Shown here piece by piece: positions 12,601 to 23,710 of a DNA stretch of 64,000 nucleotides (the stretch's first letter is position 1; each line of letters starts with the position of its first letter). The stretch covers positions 25,007,001 to 25,071,000 of the forward strand of contig NC_087259.1 of assembly GCF_037042905.1 (NCBI RefSeq). Reading direction: 5' to 3'. Both the position numbers and the translations under genes were made by a program. The notes under the pieces were generated by a model. The model made no database searches and was not told the origin of the DNA. It was given only the letters and a program-made list of their open reading frames with translations. The stretch comes from Lytechinus pictus. Its lineage: Eukaryota; Echinodermata; Echinoidea; Temnopleuroida; Toxopneustidae.

Positions 12601-15028
12601 TTTGTAGTGAATTCCTAGATCTTGCTATGGACTTGACTCTCGACATTATCTCCTTGGCTACATTCTGTGCTGTTGCTTCAGATCTCTCATCTTTTACTGT
12701 CAAACACAATAAGAATGGCCAATATTTTATGCCAAAATACCATTAAGACAATTCTTTTTTTTTTTTAACTGAAATTAATGTCTGCAGATTCATTCAAGTC
12801 AAGCCTTCAATTAAATTTGTTCTTGTTATGTTTCAAATTATACTCCAGTCCCTCTGGATAGGTAAAAAGACAGAAGGCATAACTTAAATGTTTAAGTATT
12901 ATGCCGAATTTGTGCAGCTCTGCAAGAAGGGATTAGTAGCCAGATAGCCTAGACTGTAACAAGCCCATATTTGATGTAAGAAAGTATTCTCCAGAAATTG
13001 ATCAAATAGTCACTTAAGACATTATGAACTATGAACTTCTAGTAAAGCCACGGCAGTATACAGAAAGTTTCCAAGGTGAGGTGGGGGGGGGGGGGGGGCA
13101 GGCATACATCAAATATTTATTATTACAATTGGGAGAGGAAAGTGATTGTCTTGATATCATCTTGATGTGAGCTGATTGGGGACAAAAGTTGGTGCCCTAT
13201 AATATGCAGAGGAAGCATGCGGTTTACTCTAATCTCAGATATTATTTCATAGTAATGATGTAGCTTACCCAATAACCTCACAACTTGTGAATCAGTTGGT
13301 GCTTGTGTTATGAGTTGACTGATATGTTTCTGTAGCTGGCGCTCTTCATCAAAGCTTGCCCCCGCTTCGTCCCCCATCAGTGAGTAGCCATACACCATCA
13401 ATTTCACAACTTCTTCCAGTGAGTAAGACCTGAGGAGTGTTTCACAAATATTAAGGAATGACTGAAAATTACACTTAAATATCCATTCCATTGTAGTATA
13501 TAATGTATCACTGCATTACTCAGACCAAGTGCATGAGACATGCTCTACTGTATATAAATGAGATTTCCTGTTGAATAACATGAATTGTAACTTTAAGTCA
13601 GACAAAACTATTTGTGAAACACCCCCAGGGAAAGTTTCACAAAGCTTAAGCCCACTTCAAGAAGTTGCAGTGAGCAATGAATTCAGGAAAAAATCCCTTT
13701 ACAATAAAGATGAATTGTTATCATATCATTATAAGAAAATCTAACATACATGTAGTTTAAGTAATCCTAGAATAGTTTTGAAAACTATAGCATGGAATCT
13801 AAATTCCAGTAATATAACAGCAGTCTGAATAGATGACATCATAATTTGGCCACCCATAGTTAAGCCATTTAGACAAAGGTTTAAAAAATTGTAAATATGG
13901 ATTACTCAAATCATAAGAATAATTTAGGAATATTGACATTTTAAATAAAATGTGTGATCTAGGGAGTATATGCAGCAAATAGTTGATCATCTGATCAATT
14001 TTTATCTGAGCCAATCGTATGGAAGGATTTCAGTAGCTTTTTACAAATAGTCAGTGAAATCACTAACTGTTTCATGAAATGCTCCTAAGGTAATCAGGGT
14101 GGACATTCTCAAAGGAACAAAGAAGATTGTCTTCCCATCCTCATAGAATTAAAAAAAAATACTTTTAACCTTAATTCATATAATAATATTACAATTTCTC
14201 ATACATAGTAAATAAAGTACTTATACAAAATAAAGTATACAGCAATATAACAAAGGAAAATAATATACATCGCGACATAATTTTTCGAACAAAAATTATC
14301 CTAACCCCTAAATACAAACAGAAAGCAATTACTTTCACTCGTATTTACCGTATGATGTAATCTATTCTAAAACATAAGAATTAAAAAAAATTCCAAACAG
14401 ATAATAAAAATCAATATATGAAATAATTATTTTAATAGAGAGAGATGTAGAGAGAAGGTTATACCATTGTAAAAAAAATATCTTCATATGTCATGTTTGT
14501 AAGACGGTATGACTACAGAAAAAAAAAATCTCTATGTTTATTCTTAGAAAATAAAGTATAAAGCAATCCAAATAAGGATTTTATATATAAAACATACACA
14601 AAAACAAAACAACAAAACAAAAACTATAATGTGAAAGAAGAAGCAGCCGAACTGCATATGCTACATGAAAGTACGCCCTCTACTGTTTAACAATGTTACA
14701 TAGAATTTCTATTACCTGCCCTGTTTCACTTGGTTCTGTAAAAGATCCAGGATAAGACTGGTGACTGAAGGGCCGTTCCCTTCTCCAGCATTCTGAAGGA
14801 GCATTTTCTCTGTAGTTTGTAAATCATCCCAATGAGAAAGGATCGGACTGGTGAGTGTCTGGACACAGGCAGAGGCTACCTGAAGCAGGGGACATGCATT
14901 GCGGAAGGCTGTGGGATTGTTCCTGTAGTGAGGGTAATGATGATAATCATAATAATGATAATGGTAATTTCTACATAGTGTATGCTGCTGCTGCTGCTAC
15001 TACTACTACTACTACTACACTACTACTA

Positions 15029-15093
<65 letters not shown>

Positions 15094-18000
15094 TAACTAA
15101 TAATAACTATAATGATGATGATGATAATGATGATGATGATGATGCTGCTGCTGCTGATGATGAGAACAATACTACTACTACTACTACTAATAATAATAGT
15201 GGTAATAATAACAATAATAATAGTCAGTTTTACAGGGTGTCTAATGAAAATGATAAAGGTCATTTATACAGGGAACAATATACGAAACAGTAAATTTCAT
15301 ATATATCAAAAACATCATCAAACCAGTGACATTAGAAATCTTGAAATAAAAAATAATTGACATTTGAATGAATACCTTGATTATGTTTGCATACCACTGG
15401 ATGACTGGATTACACTGTTTGAAAACGTAGCGCAAACTAGCAGGTGTTATCCACTTCACATTGAAATAACAACTTGTAATTCATCCAAACTGCTTCAACA
15501 AAGTGCTATTTTCATCTTTTTAACTTGAAAGTTCTCATGTTTCTTTTCAAGCAGATGGACCTCAGATAAAGACAAAAACTGACAATGAAAATGGAACCAC
15601 TGCTAAGATTTATTATGTTTCTATTTGCTATAGTTGCCCATACTTGAAATTATTGAGATGAGATTGAAGTGAGTCGGCATTGATGCGTCCAATCTTAGCA
15701 GCCGAGGGATCAAAGGGAAGCTTCTCTCTCGTTATTGTCTCTACAACTCGTCGATTTACATCCATCAGACTTTCCTACATAAAATAAACACATAATAATA
15801 ATAGTAAATGCAATTTATTAGGTGCCATATCCATCTCGTAAGAGATGCTCCATGCGCACAAGTAAAGGGGAGGGGGCAAACAATATAACAAATTAAACAA
15901 ATAGCTAAAAATCATTGATAAAATGAGTTATAGAGGTAAGTTTTTAGCTTAATCTTAAATGTTTCGACAAACTTGCTATCCTAGGTATCTTGTGGGAGGG
16001 AATTCCATAGCAAGGGACCTGCATAGATGAATGCCCTTTCCCTCACTTTGTTTTTTTATTTTGGAACTGAAAGAAGACCTACATTAAGGTGTATTTTACT
16101 AAATGAATCTAACAGTGGTGTGCGCAAGACTAGCACTCACAGCTGTGCATCATTTGTATACTACTTTGATATTCAAACAACAATAAAAACGATGAAATGT
16201 AATACATTATACAAATTGCAATTAAGGGTGAAGTGCCAGTCCTAGTAGTGGAATTCTTTCATCGGTCTCACATGAATTATTATTCATTCCTGAAGTTTCA
16301 TCTACACATCATAACATGTGTATGGAATATTGTGTGATTCGCTTATGACATCCTCTAAAAGAGTGAAGAACAAAACTTTTAAAGAATAATGACCTTTTGT
16401 TTTGATGTGATGAGAGTTTGGAGTAAATCCTGTGATTGTTGATCGGCTGGGTGTGCCAAGCAACCTGGCAGTAGAACGCTAGGATTGTATTGACTACAGA
16501 GAGATGAAAACAAATCAATAAGGAACCTTATAGCCTTCATTAGGGAGTTTTCACAATCACTACCAAGATGCTTTCTGGAACATAGAGAATCTATTGTTAA
16601 AAGCCCTTCATGAAAAAGCAGTCTTTGTCACAAAATTGGTGAATCAAACAGCAGTTTTGTCTGGATAAACAACATATTTGCAATTTTTTGTCAGCTCTGA
16701 AACTTAGGATGATCTGCTGTTCCGGTTCACCAATTTTCGACAAAGACCTCTCAGCTGTTCATTGTGATTTGACAGGCATTTTCAATAGATTTACTATGTT
16801 GTAGAATCTGTCCCCATTGCAATTGCGAAAAGTCTATACAAAGCTATGGTAAAGGGTCACCAATGTGAAATATACTCAAGTATCCTCTTGCATGCCAAAC
16901 TCATAGAACCATTGATTCTTTGTAAAATTTTGAATGGTAATTTTCTAGATATTATAAGCAACTTCTCACAGCAAATTTCATTTTCTTTCAAAAGGTAATT
17001 TTTGAGCATATATCTTACATATATGATCTCAGTCATATTTTTAATAGCTTAACACATCCTAGGCATATATTCTGAACTCCATTTCAACTTAAGTCCATGG
17101 TCTAAATCTGTGTTAAAACTATTAAGTCATTAAGCGGGGATAATCTAAACACAGATACACACCATGTTCAGAACAATCCCCACTTACCGAGACATCCACC
17201 GGGGATCTGTGTGCGGCTGTGTGATTGTTCCAGTCATTTAAAATTTTGATGTTAACTCCCTGTAGCTTCTTTGTGATTGAGCCAATCACTTCAATATTCC
17301 TTGAAGGACATTGTGTAATAAACTGGAAAGTTTGTTTAATCCCATCTCATTTTCATTGGTCTTTTAAAAAATATTTTTTTCAACCATTTTTTTAAACTTT
17401 GGATTCAGACACCAATCTCTTAATTATTGACATGTACAAGATAAAGATTATTGAAGCAAGCCTGTGTGAAAATATTGTTCATTTTGACTGAGATGAATTT
17501 GTGCAGAGCTCTTGTAAAGTTTGATCCATTTCTTTTGGAACCAAGTTTACTTTAATCCCTAACATTCACTGAATTACACATTAATATTCTACCTTCCAGC
17601 AGAGCACAGGGCAGACATGTCAACAGCGACATCACAAGAATGGCCTTCAAGAGGGGTCAGGGCAGACATGATCCTATCAGCGAAGGAGTCTCTGCCATGT
17701 GTTGTGGGTGCTACCATGTCAAGGGTTCTGTCAATGAAGAGAATACTGGCTCGACTGTTTGCTGCCTAGTCAAAAAAGACATGATTTGCAATAAAATTTT
17801 CATAAATCTCTAATCACCATAAAATTATTGTTTCTTGAGACACTTTTAGACACTTTTAAGAGGAAGGTACAGGAAATAGAGATAAAGGAAAGTTAAGACT
17901 GAAAATAAGAGGGTGAGAGCTGGCAAAGGCTGATTGTCATCATATACATGTTATTATACACAACTGCACATAAATGAATGAGAGAGAGCTCAGCAAGAAT

Positions 18001-21000
18001 TAGTCAAGTGTGTGTGGTGTAACATACATCATGGGTTAAAAAATTGCCTGATTCATCCTCTCTTGAAACCCAACATGCTTTAATGATACACACATTTTTA
18101 TATGATTCAATATATTGAAGTCAAAACAAATTCCATGTTCTCAACTTTCACTATGTGTAGTGAAAAACATTTTTAAAAACCTGCAAGGAAGTCATATGAT
18201 AATGAAAGGCCTTATCAATGGTATTGTGCAAGTCTAGTCAGTATATGAGTAGAGTATCAGATATATGTATGCAGATTCAGCTGGTCAATGGGTTATGCAA
18301 TATCTTTTAATGAATACCACTTCAATCTGTATTAGAATCTCAACTTCTGGGTCAGGATGAAATCAAATACTCTTAGTTCTTAAATTACAATTAAAGAAAG
18401 AAATGGTGCATGCACAACAAATCTTTCTTCCAGATTCTTACTTTTCTTCTTGCTCTGGCAGAAATAAGCTGAGCTAACTCTCCTGCAATCAGCTGACTAG
18501 TTGGTCCCAGACAATAGATATCTTCGTTCACGTCAAGAGTCTCACACAGGCAACTCAGGGTGGACACAACCATCTGGAATGTCAATGACAGACACTTTGA
18601 TATGATCTGTTTTCATTCACAAATTTGGAGGGACAGACCTTCATAGGTTAATGGCCTCCTGTCTGTGCCTCATGTCCACCACATAACAATTTTTGCTTTG
18701 CTTATTTTTTTCATTTTGTTGTTGTTGTTATATACAACATGTATTCATATTATTGTCATCATAGTCTTTATATTTAATTATGTTTATTTCAATGTATTTG
18801 AGATTTTTATGAAAAGTGGAAAAATTGAACTTGATCTTGAACATTTCAATATCACAAAGTGAAGAAGATATACATACTATTCAAAGAAAATACAATGTGG
18901 TTTCATAACAAGTTTTTAACTATTGAATTATGAAACTTGAATGAACAAATGGACAGATCAGGAGTATGATACCCCTTCAATTATGTTTAGCAACCCAAGT
19001 ATTTGAACTTTAAAATACAAAGGAAATGCTTTGCTAATGAACTTTCACACCTGGAAGTTTTAGCCAGCGTATATGTCAAAGTAGGCCTATACCAAGCCGT
19101 TTACATTTATCCCATTTATTTGCAGGAAACTCTATTTTCATACTGAAAATTGAAATCTTGATACCACAAAAAAAAGATTGATTGATAAAACAGTTTGCCT
19201 TACGTATATGTTGCCTAAACGTCCCAGGTCCCATTTTAAAGAAGACTTTATATTTCAACAAATGCACAACATCTATAATAAGTTTACTACCAGCCAATCA
19301 AATTGAATGATTTCAGTAGCTTTTAACTGTTATTGCTAATTTGTTATTATAACAAGTTTTGTGAATCAGGTCCTAGTTGTGACAGCTACTTTACTTGCCT
19401 TGATGTCACATTGTAATGCATCAGGTAGCATACTGATATCAACATCAGATAGGCCCTCAGGAGGCTTCCTCTCAACCTTTAAGTCAAGTATAAAAAGAAT
19501 CAAATTAATTATAAGCAAACAAAAAACAGAAAAAGGGAAGAAATTGAACATGATACAAACCCCCTTGTTATGAAGAGTAACTGCTTTTAACAAGAAATAA
19601 AATCTAATATTTTCTTCTTACGTTTTAGTCAATCAATACACAGATAACTATATGAAAGAAAGTAACATATTAAACTCCTTATCTATCCCCCTAAAAATGG
19701 AGGACAAAATGGGAAAATTATTAATTTAGCTTTTTTCAAAGAAAAAATGTTTGTTAACAATAATAAACCATTCTACATCAGAAAACACATTTTACCAATT
19801 ATCAATTACATACATCAGATGATAACAGGACTGTGATGATTTATTCATAACCTCAGTTGAAGAATTCAAATTATTAAAGTATTATCTTTTCAAAAAGATT
19901 AAAACAGGAATTTGAAAATTCACATTCAATCACAACATTCATGAAGGTCTATAGTCATTCCCTTTTAAGAAAAATGATAAATGAAAGAATCTGCAAAATT
20001 TTAAACATTTAAAAAATAAATAATAAAGAATAAAAGGTTGTCATTTTGAAGAGTAAATGCTCATTAAACTCACATTGGCTTGTATGTAATTCCTTATGGA
20101 TACCAGATCAATGTCTAAGAGAGGAAAGAAACTGGTGAATGATGGCAAGAAGAACAAGTTTGGTGACACGCAGGCCACTGAGAGAGGAATGTGTACCACA
20201 TCAGCTTCATATACAGTCGTCTGACAAAAAAACAAAAAAAATGAGGTAAGTGAATATCAATGCAATGGTATGATATTCATCCTAATATTTAATAAAGTTT
20301 ACAAGCAAATTTCAAAAAATGAATAAAATATCATCATATAATCTACAAGGATTGCTATAAAACAATTAATGTAATTGGAAAAATGAAATCTACAAACTAA
20401 GCATTAAAATTATGAGTTAATCCTCCAATGGAAAGTAACTCTCTTTTAGTTTGAAGGTAAAAGTATATGTTTAGGAACAGGGTATGTCACCTTCCATGAC
20501 AATAAACCAAACTGCCATGTACACTTCTCTTTTTGTTACATTTGGTAGTTTATAAAATGAGGCTCAAGACATTACATCAAGAGTGAAACAAGCATTTCAT
20601 TTTAAGTCTGATCAATAGGTAGACAAGAAATATATATATATATATATATTTGAAAACCTTTACATCATTAATTTAATCAACTGACAAAATACAGTGTATT
20701 CAGTAATGAGAGATGTGTATGGCATTTAAAAACTCTACTAAATGAATAAGAGGAAGAAATTGAAGGATGGGGATATAGTGGAGACAGATAAAGAGGAGAA
20801 ATGAAACAAGAGCAAGATGTTTTCTTCATCATCTCCTCCTGAAGATGATGAAGAAGAAACAATTGGAGGGAGAAAAATAATACAAATAATAAAATATTAC
20901 TTTGTGTCTCATCCATCCCCTCATTTTCTCCTCCAGCTCTTGGAAGAGAGACTGGTGACCGCTCCCTTCTCCACCTCCTGACTGTGAACTGCCTGATAGA

Positions 21001-22482
21001 TGCTGGTGCAGGGATTCTGGCAGAGTTGTGATCAGGACACAGTACTTGAAGTGACTGGCACATATGATATCTTCTAGGATCTCTTGTGTGGTGGTAGTGA
21101 TTTGGTCGCTGATGATGAATACTGCCTTCACTTCATCTTCGGTACAACTCTAGAAGAAAGGATGACAGATTGGGTCTAGTTATAAATAACAAGGGCAGAG
21201 CTATGGTATTTCTAGGGAAGGGGTGGGGGTGATTTTCAATCTGAATTGAATAGGTGGACTATAACTTATGAGTTAAAGGTCCCTAAAACTCCCCTCTCCT
21301 GGGGGGTGTTTCACAAAGATTTAATTATGACTTAAAGTCGCACTTAAATGCCTAGTTGTGCGCGGTATAAAAGCCATGACCGCATTGGTGAGATCATGCA
21401 AAGAGGACGCGCATTATTGTATATTGATCAATTAGATTGCACATTGCATTTCAGATACGCGTCGGCATTTAAGTGCGATTTAAGTCACACTTAAATCTTT
21501 GTGAAACACCCCCCTGGTCATCATTAAACATCACAGATCCCTTTTAAACTTCTCATCTTTACTCCATGCAAACTACCGGTATTGTCAAACTAAAAATTAA
21601 AAGGGGAACAGAGTACTATACCTGGACCCGAACATCATTATAATTTATATCATAACCTTGTTGTTCATTGAATGAGTGGACCCGAACAGACTTTCGGTAA
21701 GAAGAGTTACACCTTTTCAAAGGCTGTTCAGTGTTCTTCCAACCAAATTTTGATTTTCACATTTTCACGTAAAAATTCTAACAAAGACTCTGTCAAAGTT
21801 ATTCAACTTCAAGTACAATCTCTGTGCACTAACGTTAGCTGGGCTGTGCTCATGATCCTCACTCACTCAGCTCTGACTCATCAACTTTCATGACTTTAGC
21901 TTAGCCTGCCTTAATTCTTAAATTAGGGCCCAACTTATAATTAGGCTTAGCACAAGTCAATATATACACAAAGGGCCTTTGAGACAAAGCAGAATTTTTA
22001 CGATACGTTTCCCCAGACCCAGCAAAATCCTCCATTTCTACTAACACTTATAGTTATGCATGTAGGATGGGGGGTTGGGTGTCCGGACATGTAACAGAAA
22101 TGAAGCCTTGTTTTTATTTCAGGAATAAACCAAAAATATAGGTTGAATAGTTTTTTTTCACCAACAATATTTGTTCTTTATATTTTCTTATATTCTGTGC
22201 TAAAAAAAATTAAAGACATTGCTTGTAAACTTTTCAAAATTGAGAGTAAAAGTCATGTGTCCGGACACCCAACCCGTCCGGACACACAACCACTGGGTAT
22301 ACCTCGAACGATGAGAATTCCTTCACGTTCTGACAGCCTGCTTGAAACAGCGTCGCGGCCCCGGAGGTCCAGTGGAGCGCTTCGGCGGCGGGACCGTCCA
22401 GGAAAACCACAGACCGCGGGACATATGGAATGACTGTTCTCCAGTTGTCCTGACAACTTTTCACAAAATTCTTACTCGACAT
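9601..22482 (-). CDS. SCFD2: Sec1 family domain-containing protein 2 (SCFD2), complete, 14 exons
   Basis: Exons in transcript order: 22303-22482, 20901-21149, 20074-20220, 19399-19476, 18442-18573, 17593-17765, 17188-17299, 15644-15774, 14716-14922, 13269-13429, 12594-12696, 11620-11775, 10842-10974 and 9601-9681 (TGA). Joined, they give 2,043 nt and 680 aa with every phase consistent; human SCFD2 is 684 aa from memory. Family landmarks visible: VVFLD near residue 26, HFKYCVLITT in exon 2, SILFIDRTLD in exon 6, WDD in exon 9, VDIEYKSSGF.DLLKSGF in exon 12 and VFMVGGVT.SEVK in exon 13. SCFD2 is a divergent Sec1/Munc18 (SM) protein; SM proteins clasp SNAREs during vesicle docking and fusion, but SCFD2's own role is poorly known. 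Intron 4 uses a GC donor. The exon 7 acceptor is the least certain boundary. The gene is head-to-head with PHPT1. Confidence 0.93.
9735..10110. repeat. Degenerate 'TTTGGTCTA' repeat region, copy 1
   Basis: The phrases TTTGGTCTACAC, TTTAGTCTA and TTTGTCTA recur many times at irregular spacing. The same phrases fill 28515-28690 and recur near 29100. It lies just upstream (in transcript terms) of the last SCFD2 exon, in intron 13. No protein is encoded. Confidence 0.5.
10223..10441. mobile_element. MITE in SCFD2 intron 13
   Basis: Ends pair as GGGGTGTTGCAAGAAA on the left and its mirror TTTCTTGCAACACCCC on the right; TTGCGATCAATTGCAA is repeated inside each arm. TAA lies next to each end, compatible with the three-base TWA duplication of PIF/Harbinger-type MITEs. 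No coding capacity. Confidence 0.6.
12180..12476 (-). mobile_element. tRNA-derived SINE, copy 2, in SCFD2 intron 11
   Basis: Same family as 7756-8036: minus-strand head GGGGGCATCATGGTCTAGTGG, body with matching segments such as AGCAAGAAATTT and GGTGAATGGGTACCCA, and a tail of AT/CAA trinucleotides. It has the same orientation as the host gene. Confidence 0.7.
14989..15203. repeat. CTA/ATG/AAT trinucleotide microsatellite in SCFD2 intron 8
   Basis: Long near-perfect CTA runs are followed by GAT, GCT and AAT blocks, about 215 bp in total, between SCFD2 exons 8 and 9. Open frames across it give single-residue homopolymers and are not genes. Confidence 0.9.
16621..16747. repeat. Inverted repeat in SCFD2 intron 7
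   Basis: The left arm GTCTTTGTCACAAAATTGG (16621-16653) pairs with a right arm at 16713-16747 whose reverse complement reads GTCTTTGTCGAAAATTGG, and the arms continue through GTGAA and ACAGCAG. A loop of about 60 bp separates them. It may be the core of a longer palindromic element; outer boundaries were not resolved. Confidence 0.5.
21301..21514. mobile_element. MITE upstream of SCFD2 exon 2 (intron 1)
   Basis: The ends are long inverted repeats of about 50 bp: GGGGGGTGTTTCACAAAG on the left and CTTTGTGAAACACCCCCC on the right, followed in each arm by GCACTTAAATGCC. The 214-bp element has no coding capacity and belongs to a group in this window sharing GGGG...TTTCA termini. Confidence 0.7.
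22071..22275. mobile_element. Short inverted-repeat element in SCFD2 intron 1
   Basis: GGGTTGGGTGTCCGGACATG at the left is mirrored by CATGTGTCCGGACACCCAAC at the right, giving roughly 20-bp ends around an AT-rich core. Its right end is only 27 bp from the exon 1 splice donor of SCFD2. Confidence 0.6.
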
Positions 22483-23710
22483 TGTGATTTTACTGTTGTT
22501 CTCCAATAAATATGAGACCAAATATTCTGTATTAACTACTCGATATAATGGGGAATGCAAAGTAAACAATCTCAACCACGTAGACGAAATTGTGAACAGG
22601 GGGCTGACATCTTGGAAAATTGTCAGGCTTTTCTAAATTATGATTTTATTTTGAAAATTAATTTGTAATAATTGATCTTTTAAATTAATTTTTCATTAAA
22701 AAATATTATTTCTTATCATACAATTTTTATTTAATACATTAAGTACAGTTACTATGTAAATTAATCTAAAAACATATATATTGCTTAGCATTGTTTGATG
22801 AGAGGTACCGGTACCGTAGTGTTATTACGTAACAGTACACGAAAATTGGAAAGCTCTATACAGCTCACTGGGGCCGATTGCACGAAAGGGTCTTTCCAAG
22901 GACCGTCTTTCGTGTCGCCCATCTTTTATGATACGCCATGTGAAACGCATTTCAAATAAATTATCTGCAAATATATTTTATTTGTCCGTTAAAATAAACA
23001 AAATATTTGTTTATAAAATGATGTGATATCTCATGAAATTGTATAAAATTTGATTTAAAAGCAAGCTTACGAATTTTATTTGTTTATCATAAATTTCAGA
23101 AACACCCCGCTTATAGCGCATCATAAAAGATGGGCGACACGAAAGACGGTCCTTGGAAAGACCCTTTCGTGCAATCGGCCCCTGGATTTGGACCAGGCAG
23201 GATCAGGAACAGAGTCGTCGTTTGCATCTAATTCTTCAAGTTCTTTGGATTTTTTTTCTTCAAAATATAATTTGGAAATAAGTTCTGTGAATTAATCGTC
23301 ATTCATCAGTGTCACTGCAGTGAGTGCAGAGGAGACCAGCCAGGCCCAGCCCCAGGCTAGTTAATCTTCAATGATTAATCAAGTTGGGACGATCATTTTT
23401 TTTTTGGTGGAGCCTGGATTGGATTAGGGGGAAGAACTCTATATATTAAGGCCTTTTATAAGAGGATAAATAAGAGGTTTAAAAAAACAAGTTATTGTTA
23501 ATAAATTGTTCAACCAAAAGAAAATTGACATTTCTGTGAATGTGATTGGTTGCAGAGAACGGCCCAGAGAACTTGACTCAATATTACTGAGCCTGCATGA
23601 GTGAGATCAGCCTCTGAGTCTGAGTCTGACTGACCACAAGTCAATCCCGATCAAGATCTAGTACCAGTTCCAACTCTTTGAGATTGAGGCAACTTAAGTG
23701 TAACTGAACT
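22483..23710. promoter_or_regulatory. Divergent intergenic region between SCFD2 and PHPT1
   Basis: The two genes are transcribed away from each other, with 1,228 bp between their start codons, so both promoters and 5' UTRs should lie here. I see no strong TATA box. The middle is occupied by a MITE (22870-23182) and the left part is very AT-rich. Promoter positions cannot be fixed from sequence alone. Confidence 0.5.
22870..23182. mobile_element. MITE with 66-bp terminal inverted repeats
   Basis: The arms at 22870-22935 and 23117-23182 are inverted copies that match over about 66 bp with one clear mismatch. They begin GGGGCCGATTGCACGAAAG. The 180-bp interior is AT-rich and non-coding. The near-identity of the arms suggests a recent insertion. 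No clear target duplication was found. Confidence 0.8.

Noticed and set aside
14855-15293. Overlapping open frames across the CTA/AAT microsatellite on both strands
   Set aside because: They encode single-residue runs (Tyr, Thr, Ser, Leu) and lie in an SCFD2 intron.
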